From positions 2,170,001-2,234,000 of the forward strand of contig NC_057318.1 in the NCBI RefSeq assembly GCF_000687475.1: a stretch of 64,000 bases of DNA, in the 5' to 3' direction. Every line of letters starts with the position of its first letter. Positions within the stretch are counted from its first letter, which is position 1. The notes under the pieces are model-generated. The model made no database searches. It was not told the origin of the DNA and saw only the letters and a program-made list of their open reading frames with translations. Origin of the DNA: Ustilaginoidea virens. Lineage: Eukaryota; Ascomycota; Sordariomycetes; Hypocreales; Clavicipitaceae. A program made the translations under genes and the position numbers. Positions 23,016 to 33,574 of the stretch are shown here, piece by piece.

Positions 23016-23792
23016 TATTGCAATTCTCAAGGTCACTATAAAAGCAGAGCCTTACTAGCTAGCTAGATGGCACAAGACTGTCTGCGACCTATGAACTAAT
23101 CTTAGTATAAATACTAGATTTTTCACCAAGTCCTAAGACTATACAAGTGCTATAAAGCAAGGCAAGTGTAAAGGCAAGGCAAATATAAGATAACCAGAAA
23201 ACGCAGGGAAGGTAAGAAGTTAAGAGGCATATAGTGCATTAACAGACTCGATTGTGCTGCCCTTCTACTATCTAGAAAGAAGGGGGAAAGCTATCCTATA
23301 TATACACGAAGGAGGGGTAGGCCCAGGCATCCAAAGTAGCCACTAAGAAAGCTCCCCGTAATGCTCGCTTTGCCATATATATAATACGTCAGCAGCCCTA
23401 TTATATCGGGCCTTTTCAACCACCCTAACCACCGCACTAGTAACTAGTCACCGCACTAGTAACTAGCCACCACGCTAGTGACTAACCACCACACTAGTAG
23501 ACTAGCCACCACGCTAGTAGGCCACCACGCTAATTTAGCAATACCACACCACACTAATAGGCCGCCACCACGCTAGTAGGCAACCACGCTAATTTAGCAA
23601 TGCTATACCTTTTTCAACAAGGCCTACCTTACTTGATATACAGTAAATAATCCACTGAAAATCCTTAAGGTAAAAGGCAAAGGCCTAAGGTAATACTACT
23701 ATAAGTCTAAGAGGCGGTATAAGGGCTAAAAGGTTAGTAGGCCAGTAGGGCATAAGACTAGCAGCCTAGTAGGCTACTATAGGATTTTAATA
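23016..23792 (-). repeat. Copia-2 3' LTR
   Basis: 777 bp; the plus-strand reading starts TATTGCAATTC and ends GGATTTTAATA (TGTTAAAATCC inverted, with RIP). The partner LTR at 43213-43989 has exactly the same length. A cluster of short degenerate tandem units around ACTAGTGTGGTGGC (inverted) spans about 23440-23600. The LTRs of Copia-1 are about 32 bp shorter, mainly in this cluster. Confidence 0.9.
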
Positions 23793-23799
23793 CCCCCTC
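23793..23799 (-). other. Copia-2 polypurine tract
   Basis: CCCCCTC on the plus strand, GAGGGGG in element orientation, directly before the 3' LTR. Identical in position to AGAGGGGG of Copia-1 (37242-37249). It primes plus-strand DNA synthesis in LTR elements. Confidence 0.75.
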
Positions 23800-23913
23800 T
23801 AATTAGCTACTATAGTAGCAAGCTAATCGTGTAAAGGATAAAGAAAGAAAATGCAGTAAAAAGTGCTAAAGAAAAATATAGGAAAAACCTTAGTAAAAAT
23901 ATATTAGTATAAG

Positions 23914-26900
23914 TTAGCAGGCCCTAAGGCCTAGTAACTCGCGGAACCTAGTAAATTTAGGGCCCAGCAGTGGCTTAGTAAGACCGTCAGCAGGCATACT
24001 ATTAGTAGGTAAATAGGTTATTTTAACCAAGCCTAGCTAGGCTTGCTCTCTAATATACCGGAATTTTAATAGAGTATGCTTAGTGCGAGCATACTAATTA
24101 GGGTAATTAGAATTTGAAATGGAGCCCTAATTATCGCAGTATAGCGGTATAAGGCGTAAAATATTAATTTCTAGCTCCTTATAAAGGTTAGAAAGCTACT
24201 GTATCTTACGGATAGTCTTAAGTAATGCATTTGATTCAGCTTCTAAAGTAGATAGTACTACTAAAGAGGCTCGCTTAGAACGCCAGCTAATAGGACCACT
24301 ATTAATAGTAGTAAGGAAGCCTCTAGTAGATTTAGAGGTTTCTTTATAGCTAGCAAAATCGCTATTGGAATAAGTGGTTATAATAGGCTATTAGTTGCTT
24401 TTAGTAGTACTAAAGCAAATAGCTAGGTTTTTAGTGCCTTTAAGGTAGCTAAAGCTGCCTTTTGCAGTATTTAAATGTATATTAGTTGCCTTAGATATAA
24501 ACCGAGAGAGGTATTAAGTAGGAAATGCTAGGTCGGGTTTAGTCATCATCATAAGCCATATTATAGTGCTAGTAAGGCTCTAATAAAGGCTCTAATTAGT
24601 AGGGCTAAGGTCTTTTCCACTAGATTCATTTAGAATCCCTGGTTAAAGTGGAATAAGCTGAGGTTTAGTATCTTATAAGCCGAATTTAGCTAAGACCTCT
24701 GCTATAAATTAGGCTTAGTATAGCCATAATAAACCTTCCTTCCTATTTCGTATAATTTATACGCCTAAGAAAAAAGAAGCCAGACCGCAGTCTTCTATAG
24801 TATAGACCTTATAAAATTTCCTTTTTAGCTGGTTAATATAAGTTATATTTAGACCAATTAATAGGCAATCGTCAATATAAGTAACGATAAAGGTGCTAGT
24901 TTGCTTATTATAAAAGACGGCAGTATTAGAAGCTAAAGGTAAAAAACCTTCACTAGAAATCAGGTCTTTTAGCCGGTATTACTATTTGCGGGGTGCTTAT
25001 TTTAGCCCGTATAGGGCCTTCTTAAGTAAAATAGCTTACTTAATAGAGGGATTAAAGCCGGCTTCTTTAAGTAAAATTAGTAGCCGTTATTATTAAATAT
25101 TAGACTAAAGCTTGCTATCGCTATTAGTTAATAGACTTTCCGTAAATTTAAGGAATCTATTAGAAATATCTATATAAATAGTCTTAGAAAGTTCGCTATT
25201 TAGGAAGGCATTTATAAAATCGATTTGCTCTATTTCCTAGTTATTACTAGCTGCTAAAGCCAGTATAACGCTCTAGGTAGGTGGGATAGAGGTGGAAGTA
25301 TAAATATGCTGAAAATCCTTTCCTTCGACTTATATAAAGCCTTTTACTACTAATCTAGCCTTATATTTTATAGGCTGATTATTAGCATCCTTTTTAACCC
25401 AAAAAATAGGCCTATTGTATATAATTTTCCTATCAATAGGAACGCTAGACTTAGGAATAAATTGGAAGACTTTAGTATCTAAAAGCTGCTTAAATTCCTT
25501 AAATAGTGCCTTTATCTAAAGGTCTTTTTCTTTTTTAGGACATTATAGCACATCCTTCCAGCTATTAGGCATACCATCAAGGGCCTTTTTAGCTAGCTTA
25601 CGCTTAGCTATATAATAGGAATCCTATATCAGGTAGTATAAGGTATTACCTTTCTAAGGGAATAAGTCGGTAGGGCTAATAGGGTCGGTAGGGCTAGTAG
25701 GTATAATAGGGCCAGTAGGGCCAGTAGGGCCAGTAAGGTCGGCAGGAGTAAGGCTAATAAGGATATCTATAAGGTCATCCTTTGCAGTAGCCGGGGACTA
25801 TAGTATAGTACGGTAATCTATAATAGCATTAGTATTAGTAACACTAGTAAGATTAGTAGGATCCGGGATGCTTTTTAGGTCATCCAGAATAACATTAGTA
25901 TTATTAATATTAGTAAGGTTAGTAGGGTTAGGGATGCTTTCCAGGTTATCTAGTAAAATAGCAGGTTCTCTACTAGATACCCCCTCTAAACCTGTATTTT
26001 ACCCTGTATGAAAGTCTCCTTCTAAGCTACTAAAAATAGGGCCTATACCTTCATTTTAGTGGATAAAGGTGATAAAGGTTGTTTTAGTAATAACCTTCTT
26101 CTTTAGAAGGTAGATTAGGTAGGTATTATTACCTAGAGTGGCAAAGAGCCTACCAGGCTCGGTATAAGGCGCTAATTTGCGGCTTTTTATATGCTTTTCG
26201 TATGGTATAAGCACCTCAATAGCTGCTCCAATAGCCCTAAGGTTAATAAAGTCAGGGTAGTATTCCGGTATTATCTAGTCGTAATCCTTTAGTAGCTCTT
26301 AATAGGGGCTAGAAGGTCTATTAGTAACAGCTATTATATTTACTAGCATAATAACGCCAGTAATTACAGCAGACTAGAGGTTAGATGGTAGCCTTAACTA
26401 GGCTATAGTAGCACGTAGCCTATCAGCTATAACCCTAATAGAATGCTTAGCTAGGCCGTTTTATTCGTGAATATAGGGGCAAGAGGTATTAAAAGCTATA
26501 CCTTATTCGATAAGCCAATTACTAAGCATTTTGTTGATTTTATTTCCACTATTATAGTGGAATTCAATAGGCGTTTTACTATATCTGACCTATAGGCTCT
26601 ATATAAAGCTCTATAATGCTTTAAAAACAATAGTGCCTTCCCTATTAGGCAGTAAGTAAAGCCAATAGAATCGGGATTTTCTGTCCACTAATATAAGGGC
26701 AACAGGTCGTTTATTGTATGGTGTGGGTGATATAGTAAAAGTATCACCTTCTATAATATCCAGGCATTTAGCTGGATTAGATATAGCATCTTTAGAAGGT
26801 CTTCTAACCTTCTTAGCCTGTATACAGGCTCGGCAGCGAAAATCAGCATCTTTAACCTTATTAAGGTTAGGTAGACCAGGGGTATTAGCACAGGTCTTTT

Positions 26901-26962
26901 TAAGTAGCTGAATACCTATATGCCCTAGCCGTATATGCTAAATGCCGGCTAATTATAATAGC
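23914..26962 (-). pseudogene. Copia-2 polyprotein, C-terminal part: integrase, RT, RNase H
   Basis: Read from 26962 leftwards. First HIRLGHIG and CRACIQAK (HHCC zinc-binding region of integrase). Then LVDRKSRFYW (first catalytic Asp), FHYNSGN (second Asp read as Asn) and PYIHE followed by a stop, NGLAKHS (catalytic Glu region, normally a PEQNGLAERS pattern). A linker follows, then RT with active site YIDD (24879-24868), then RNase H ending at the TAA in 23914-23916. TAG/TAA interrupt all domains. The stretch 26122-26887 is exactly the part missing from Copia-1. The N-terminal part of this polyprotein continues at 40491. Confidence 0.88.
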
Positions 26963-27206
26963 TATAACGGACTGGCCCTAGGGCGGCTGCGAATAGGCGT
27001 TAGTGATATATATTAAATAGACTAAAAAGGAAGGAAAAGGATCCAAATAGGAACCTTCTATCTAGTCTATTTATATTCCGATTATAATATGTATCGGAGT
27101 CCTAGTATAGTCCCATGACTCCATCTATTGCCCTTCTTAAGCTAGACGCGGGTATAGCCCAAATCCTAGCCATATTGTAGCACGGGCGTAGCCTAAGCCT
27201 GTGATA
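26963..27206 (-). repeat. Chromovirus 3' LTR
   Basis: 244 bp; the plus-strand reading starts TATAACGGACTGG and ends GCCTGTGATA (element orientation TGTCACGGG...CCGTTACA before RIP). The partner at 40247-40490 has the same length. The differences are C/T or G/A, as RIP would give. It contains GC-rich inverted motifs (CGGGCGTAGCC type). Confidence 0.92.
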
Positions 27207-27224
27207 TACCCCCCTCCTCCTCCT
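27207..27224 (-). other. Chromovirus polypurine tract
   Basis: Plus strand TACCCCCCTCCTCCTCC, that is GGAGGAGGAGGGGGGTA in element orientation, directly before the 3' LTR. It fixes the minus orientation of the element. Confidence 0.8.
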
Positions 27225-29330
27225 TAGAAGCAGAAGAATAAACTATCCGATATCATCTCCTATATATATCGCCCCCTAATTAAAACTTCTTATAGCCCTC
27301 GAAAATAACCTCAATTAGATATATAGGATAATAATCGGGCGTATAGATATACTAATATATAACCAATATAAATATAGCAGGGGCTAGAGTCGGTATGCTT
27401 TAGGCAGATGTAATAGAATCTTATCGAAGCCGGTCGTAATGCTATTAGCTAGAAAGAACTATATCGCAGCTATCGCGAAGTAGAAAAATTTTATTACTAG
27501 CTATTAGTTGGAAATCCGTCTGCACTAAGGCTTCTTCTTTTATTTACTTTTCTTTTATACTTCTTTCTCCCTTTTTTCGTCCCTATACCTACCGTTACTA
27601 AGGCTATTATTCCTAATAGTAAGTCTATAGTATTACTACTATCGTAAGAATCGTCCCTACTAATAGAGTTACACTATCGAAAGTTCCTAGATCGTTTATA
27701 TCGGGTCTATATAGTAAATCGTCTAGGGTCTATATAGTAAATCGTCTAGTACTAATAGGTATTTAGGTCCCCCCCCCGTTTGCTATTACGTTAGATTCAT
27801 CGCTATATCGTCTAAAGGATTAATAGATAGGAATACGCCTATTGCCTAGGACCCTCCTATAACCCTATTAGGTCTATCCTAAATATCTACTAGAGGCTCT
27901 AAAAGTACTAAGCATAGAGAAGGTTCCTAGCTAGAAACGCTATCGCAGCCGCTATAATCTATACCTTCTTTAGGATAATTATATATTTTCCCCCCTAGCT
28001 CTAAGCTTATTATTATTTCTAATAATAATAAGAGTCCGGTAGAGCCCTTATCGCCTAATATAGGAGCCTTATTATCGCCCTTTCGTTCTCCCGCCCCTTT
28101 TCGTATAAAAGTCCTATCATCGATAGGGGTAATACTAATAAAAGCTTCTTCTTTAATAGTTATTACCCCTAAGACCCTATCTAGAGTAATATTAGCTTTC
28201 TCTTTATCTACTATTATGCTTTAGACCCCTTCGCATGCTAAGAAAATACCGCTCTTACCTACTATTAGATTATTATATTAGCGGTTATAAAAGAAGCGCG
28301 CTATAGGAGAATTCCTTATCTAGGGGGATTCTAAGGGATTAAATGCTAACGATATCGAAGAGGTAGAATATACCTATATCGCTTATATGCAGCATACTAT
28401 AGATACTAGAGAATATATTATCTATATATAGTCTAATCGCTCCTAAGCTTATATTCGATACTATTAGAAATATAAGATATATATTTAATGCAAGCATATA
28501 ATATCGATAAATCCCTAATTATAGCGGGTAATAAAGCGTATCGTCTATATAGCGTAAAAGAAATAAAGTATTAAAGAGGCCGCTTATCTAAAGGTAAGAG
28601 ATATCCTAGGCTAAAAGGCCTATCTTCGCCTTAAGTTTAATATACTATATCATTAATAGAATAAACTATAGGCTATAGTATAAGAGTATATTATAACGGC
28701 CCTTTCTATATACACCCTAGCTACTAATATAGGCGGGTCGACTCCCGCTATGCCTATAACGACTATTATTCCCTCTGCTTTAACTACTAGGTCCCGATAT
28801 GCTAGTAGCAACTCTATAGCGCCTATTATATAACTGCTCGTAGAGTAATAATAAGATATATAGATTATAGCAGAAGCAATAACCAGCTTCGCGCATTAGG
28901 TCACCCCTATTATACCTACGCCCTATATTCCGCCTACTTCCCTTTAGTTAGCGTCCTCTTTATATATTAGTATAGCCTCGCTTTAGGCTTTTATACCGAT
29001 AATTACGCTGCTAGCTAAGGCCGGTTCTATTACTGCCGGCCTAGTATTATAAGTATATCCCTCTAGACCTATTATACCCTATAATAGGTATGCAAGCTAT
29101 ATTATTCCCAGTTAGTATCCACCTATTATGCCGCCGATACTACTATTGCCTTTTCTGCCCTATTATATAATAGTCCCCCCCTTTCCCCTATATACCCCCC
29201 CGCTAAATCCTATAGGAGGGTAGGGGAATGCCGATAAGGGTAAGGGTAATAAGGGGAGCGGGAATTAATAAATATAGGAATAGGGCCGAAATTACTAAAA
29301 ATAAAAAATAAACGCTAAAACTTATTAGAT
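27225..29330 (-). pseudogene. Coding-like region after the chromodomain, function unknown
   Basis: On the element's sense strand one frame can be followed through most of this 2.1-kb stretch with few stops, nearly all TAA/TAG at Gln-like positions. Readable blocks in order: IYKEDAN, CAKLVIASAIIYISYYYS, AIELLLAYRDLVVKAEG, GIAGVDPPILVARVY, IRNSPIARFFYNR, GKSGIFLACEGV, ITIKEEAFISITPIDDRTF, KGAGERKGDNKAPILG, GKIYNYPKEGIDYSGCD, PNRVIGGS, NPLDDIAMNL, TDFQLIASNKIFLLRD. Chromoviruses usually end soon after the chromodomain, so this is extra. It could be a third ORF, a captured gene or a fusion with another element. I see no recognisable domain. It is single copy here, so there is no comparative test in the window. 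Confidence 0.45.
27703..27748. repeat. 23-bp tandem duplication inside the post-chromodomain region
   Basis: GGGTCTATATAGTAAATCGT plus CTA occurs twice head to tail (27703-27725 and 27726-27748). The unit is not a multiple of three, so it disturbs the coding-like frame locally or postdates its decay. Confidence 0.8.
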
Positions 29331-29357
29331 TACTTTACTAGAAAAAAAAAGGATTAG

Positions 29358-29377
29358 TTTTTTTTTTTTTTTTTTTT
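29358..29377. repeat. 20-bp T tract (A tract in element orientation) after the chromodomain
   Basis: An uninterrupted T run on the plus strand just beyond the chromodomain coding end. It separates pol from the unexplained 2.1-kb region. It may be a slippage run in Lys codons or an old cDNA 3' end. Confidence 0.7.
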
Positions 29378-29479
29378 AGTATCATTAGATAATATTAAGG
29401 TTATAGGTCTAAAATCCGATCCCGAGGCTATATAGGTCTATTATATATTTAAATATCCCCATATTTAGCCTTAAATACC

Positions 29480-32113
29480 TTTTATATTACTATCTCTAAG
29501 AAGTTCTCTAGGGGTTCTTATATAGGTAAATCGTATTTTTTCTATTTTATAAGCATATTATAGTTCTACCCCTAACCTTAAGTATTCTTTATAGCTAAAA
29601 TCTCTTTTACTTTATATTCCTTATATAGCCGATTAGAATCCTAAGGTAATATGAGTAAGGGACTAGATTATATATTAGTTATCTCCTAGCTTAATAGTAG
29701 GTTAGAAGCCGCTTATTCGACTAAATTAATATAGAAAACTAGGTAAATACCCTATAGGATATCGAGTTAGATATTAAGCGGAGACGGTATAGCTATAACT
29801 ATATACTTTACTAAGACCCAGTCGAGCTTCTTATAAGGCTGGTTTATCTTAATATTATATAAGGTAAGCTATACCTAATCCCTAATTTAAAAACGTTCCG
29901 CCAAATGGTATAAATAGTTAATTGCGTCCTACTGCTGCTACTATATAAAAGCGATAGCAGCTTAAGCTATTTCCTATCCTTTATAGAGGGTGGCTAAAAA
30001 TAGGGTAGCCTGCCTTTTTAAGGTCGTTAAACTCGGTATTATATCTAGAGGCAATATAACTATTAGAATATTAAATCCATTAAAGAGCTAATTAGGATTA
30101 AAACCGATTACTAATAATATCTAGTTATTTAATGCTAGTTGATATACCGTAAGGTGTTTTAATTAATTATATTAGTCAAAAGAGACTATAATATATAAAA
30201 TAGCCTAAACCTTTTAGTTTATCTATTTTATATTGCTATCGGTTTAGGGGTAATATATAATCGAGAGGAGTTATTTAGTCCTAACTGAATTGCAAAATAT
30301 AGTCTAAAATTATCCTACCTAATTAGACCCTTAGTCGCTAATAATTTCTTTAGGGAACCTATAGAAACGCCACTAGTACTATTAGAATTATTCTATATAG
30401 TCTTCTGCTTTTATAGAGTGTATTGCCTTAAGCTAAATATACTTCGATAGGCGATTAGTAATAACTATAAGGAATCGCGGGTCGGATGTATTATATGCAG
30501 GAAGATCTATTATAAAATCGACGGAAATCTATAACTAAAATCGGTCTAAAATAGGTAATAGCTATAGTAGGCCTTAGCGTAATTATCGGCTCTTATATAC
30601 CCTGTAGTATCGGCAATTCTAGATATATCTCGCTACTACTAAAGATATATTATTGAAGTAGTAATCTTAATATAATAATTAGAATATAATATTCTTCCCT
30701 AAATAGCCCGCAATAAGTGATTTATAGCATCGCTATATAACTATAGTGGTTAGGGGTTTAAAAGATAGGAGCTATATTTACCCCTAATAGAGAAGTATAC
30801 TATAGGTATTTAGGGTATAATTTGTAATCTATTCCCTTATTAAAGCCTCGGTTAGAAAGTATTTTTCGCCTTTTACTACTACTTCCTAATATACCCTATA
30901 TGTTTTATCCTTAGCTATAGCCTAATCCTAAAGTGCCTAAAGGTAAAAGTTAGCGAAAATATATAAGCTATTAGGTAAGCTAAATCCTAAAGGTATAGCT
31001 ATAAGAACCGGTTTAGTAATTAAATCTAGGTAGAGTATTAAGATTAATAGCGGTTTTAAGATCTAGCTAATCTTTAGTATTATACTATTAGCTTTTTATT
31101 CCTATCGAGATAGGGCATTTAGGCATTAAGCCTATAACCCCAGCCTATATTAGAGATAGAAATTAAAGAGCATTAGTATTTTAGCCTATTTAGCCTACTA
31201 TTCTAATATCTCATAAGGTCGAGCAAAATACTTTAGATTCTTATAGTCTATAAAGATAGTAAATAGGGAGGCTACCGATCGGAGTTTAGCTAACTATACC
31301 TTAAGATAAAAGATAATAGTAAAGAGCTCCTTATCGTAAATTATATAATTCTATTCGGCATTTATTAGGTATATAGAATAGTATATAATAGGGTAAAAGA
31401 CTTTATCCTCCCTAATTTAAGAGAGGTAACTACTAAAAGCGGTATTAAAGCTATCTACTTCGAGAATTATCTTTTTATTAAAGTCCTATTAAGCGAGAAC
31501 TAGGTATAAGATAAAGTAATTCTTAAGTACTTAGAATGCCTCCTTTTCTTTATCTAACTACTAAAAGGGAACCCCTTTCTTTATTAATTTAATTAAAGGT
31601 TTAGCGAATCGGGAGAAATTAAGGATAAAATTACGGTAAAAATTTGCGAAGCTAAAGAAGCTTTAGACCCCCTTTAGTTTCATAAGGGCTTCCTAGTTTT
31701 AAATAGCCCTAATCTTTTTAGGGTCTAAATAAATCTCTTTTCCTACTATTATAATATAACCTAAATACTAGACCTCTATTATAGTAAAATTATACTTCTC
31801 TAAGTCTAAATTAAGACTAGCATCTTAAAATTATTAGAGTATATCTTTAATATATCCTATATAATCCTCTTTCGATCCTAAGGTATAAATAAGGATATTA
31901 TTAAGGTATATAATCGCAAAATCGCTAAATATATTCCCTAAGGCCCTATTAATATATTATTAGAATATTATAAGGGCTTTAATAAGGCCGAAGGGTATTA
32001 TAAGCTACTTAAAGAGGCCAAATCGCATATAGAATATAGTAAGATATTTATCGCCTTCTATAATACGGATTTTATAGAATACTATATATATATTGACTTT
32101 AGTAAACCACTTT
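29480..32113 (-). pseudogene. Chromovirus pol, C-terminal part: RT, RNase H, integrase, chromodomain
   Basis: From 32113 leftwards. RT: AKWFTKVNI (normally FTKLDL), FGLFK...PFGL, and the active site YLDD read as YLNN (about 31909-31898). RNase H: YDKELFTII and DYKNLKYFARPYE (about 31345-31080). Integrase: an AGYLGKN...NCRYYRVY zinc-binding remnant with His/Cys turned to Tyr (about 30750-30595), then IDFVVDLP...ITNRLSK, IISD and YYP-TDS (about 30540-30140). Chromodomain: VKEILAIKNT...KYDLPI...EPLENFLE (about 29625-29480), which assigns the element to the chromoviruses. TAA/TAG interrupt all domains. The N-terminal half of RT lies beyond Copia-1, from 37994. Confidence 0.9.
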
Positions 32114-32858
32114 TATTAAAATCCTATAGTAGCCTACTAGGCTGCTGGCCTAATACCCTACTGGCTTACTGACCTTCTGGCCCTTATACCGCCTCTTGGA
32201 CTTATGGTAGTATTACCTTAGGCCTTTGCCTTTTACCTTAAGGATTTTCAGTGGATTATTTACTGTATATCAAGTAAGGTAGGCCTTGTTGAAAAGGTGT
32301 GGCATTGCTAAATTAGCGTGGTTGCCTACTAGCGTGGTGGCGGCCTACTAGCGTGGTGTGGCATTGCTAAATTAGCGTGGTGGCCTACTAGCGTGGTGGC
32401 TAGTCTACTAGTGTGGTAGTTAATCACTAGCGTGGTGACTAATTACTAGTGCGGTGGTTAGGGTGGTTGGAAAGGTCGGATATAGCGGGGTTGCTGACGT
32501 ATTATAGCGAGCATTACGGGGAGCCTTCTTACTGGCTACCCTGAATGCCTGGGCCCACCCCTCCTTCGTGTATATATAGGATAGCTTTTCCCCTTCTTTC
32601 TAGATAGTAGAAGGGCAGCACAATCGAGTCTGTTAATGCACTATATGCCTCTTAACTTCTTACCTTCCCTGCGTTTCTGGTTATCTTATATTTGCCTTGC
32701 CTTTACACTTGCCCTGCTTTATAGCACTTGTATAGTCTTAGGACTTGGTGAAAAATCTAGTATTTATACTAAGATTAGTTCACAGGTCGCAGACAGTCTT
32801 GTGCCATCTAGCTAGCTAGTAAGGCTCTGCTTTTATAGTGACCTTGAGAATTGCAATA
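32114..32858 (+). repeat. Copia-1 5' LTR
   Basis: 745 bp, starting TATTAAAATCC (TG to TA at the first dinucleotide) and ending GAGAATTGCAATA. The 3' LTR is 744 bp and almost identical. A cluster of short direct repeats (TAGCGTGGTGGCCTACTAGC type) lies at about 32310-32470. Confidence 0.95.
32571..32579 (+). promoter_or_regulatory. TATA box candidate in Copia-1 5' LTR
   Basis: TATATATAG after CCTTCGTG, a plausible RNA polymerase II TATA box at the U3/R region. The same site is at 37707-37715 in the 3' LTR. Transcription start not determinable from sequence alone. Confidence 0.5.
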
Positions 32859-32870
32859 GGTTATGAGCCC
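32859..32870 (+). other. Primer binding site, complementary to the initiator tRNA-Met anticodon arm
   Basis: GGTTATGAGCCC follows the LTR directly. Its complement GGGCTCATAACC is the anticodon stem-loop sequence of yeast-type initiator tRNA-Met as I recall it, not the 3' acceptor end. This is the half-tRNA priming known from Drosophila copia and yeast Ty5. Copia-2 has GGGCTTATAACC at 43201-43212, one transition away. Confidence 0.7.
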
Positions 32871-33103
32871 GGGTTTTTACTTCTTTGTTTTTACCCTACC
32901 TCTTTTGTGTTCACCCCTTGGTCTCTCTTGCTTATTAGTACTACTAATATAGCTATCCTTTGGTATCCTCGGCTTACCCTTATTACCTTTGGCTTACCCT
33001 TTGTTACCTACGGCATTACCCTGCGGCAATCAACGGCGTACCTAACGGCAACTTACGGCGTAACCTCACGGCACTTTTAGCGTAACCTTACGTTATTTTT
33101 GGA

Positions 33104-33336
33104 GTAACCTACGGCACCTACGGATTTTATAGTGTGATATCTATCACATTATACCACTGTATAACACCTTTACACCTAGTGCACGATACCTACTGCACTG
33201 TACGGCACCTGTTATACTCCTCCACTTATAGCACTTTTGGTACGGCACTTACGGCACCTTTTATATTACGGCACCTATAGCACCCACGGCACCTACGGCA
33301 CCTACTGCACCTACTGCACCTTTATATTACGGCACC
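33104..33336 (+). repeat. Degenerate CGGCACCTA-type repeats in the Copia-1 leader
   Basis: The untranslated leader between PBS and ATG (32871-33574) is built partly of repeated short units such as ACGGCACCTACGGCACC, CTACTGCACC and TATATTACGGCACC. The matching Copia-2 leader (about 42660-43080) has the same units inverted. No ORF is supported in the leader. Confidence 0.7.
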
Positions 33337-33574
33337 ATATAAGCACCTTGAACACCAACGCTATAATACGGACTTGCACAACGCCTACGGCATCTGTGCT
33401 TTTATATTGAGACCTGCCGCTATACTCTGCGGTTATCTTTTTATAGTAGGCTACTAGCCACTATATTTACTAGCTGTCCAGCTAGTTACTCCACTATTTT
33501 GCCAGCTATTTAGCTGGTTATTCATCTGTTCCTACAGCTATTGGCACCATTTTTAACGACTTTTAACTACTAAA

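Noticed and set aside
26714..26911. 65-codon plus-strand ORF
   Set aside because: Antisense to the Copia-2 integrase, whose sense reading shows the expected zinc and DDE motifs.
32310..32470. Regularly spaced short repeats resembling a CRISPR array (also 23440-23600, 37440-37600 and 43620-43800)
   Set aside because: The units are degenerate and adjacent, and all sit at the same place in copia LTRs. The genome is eukaryotic in character.
32838..33080. 80-codon ORF at the start of the Copia-1 leader
   Set aside because: It begins inside the LTR and runs over the PBS and leader. It lacks similarity to Gag and does not stay open in Copia-2.
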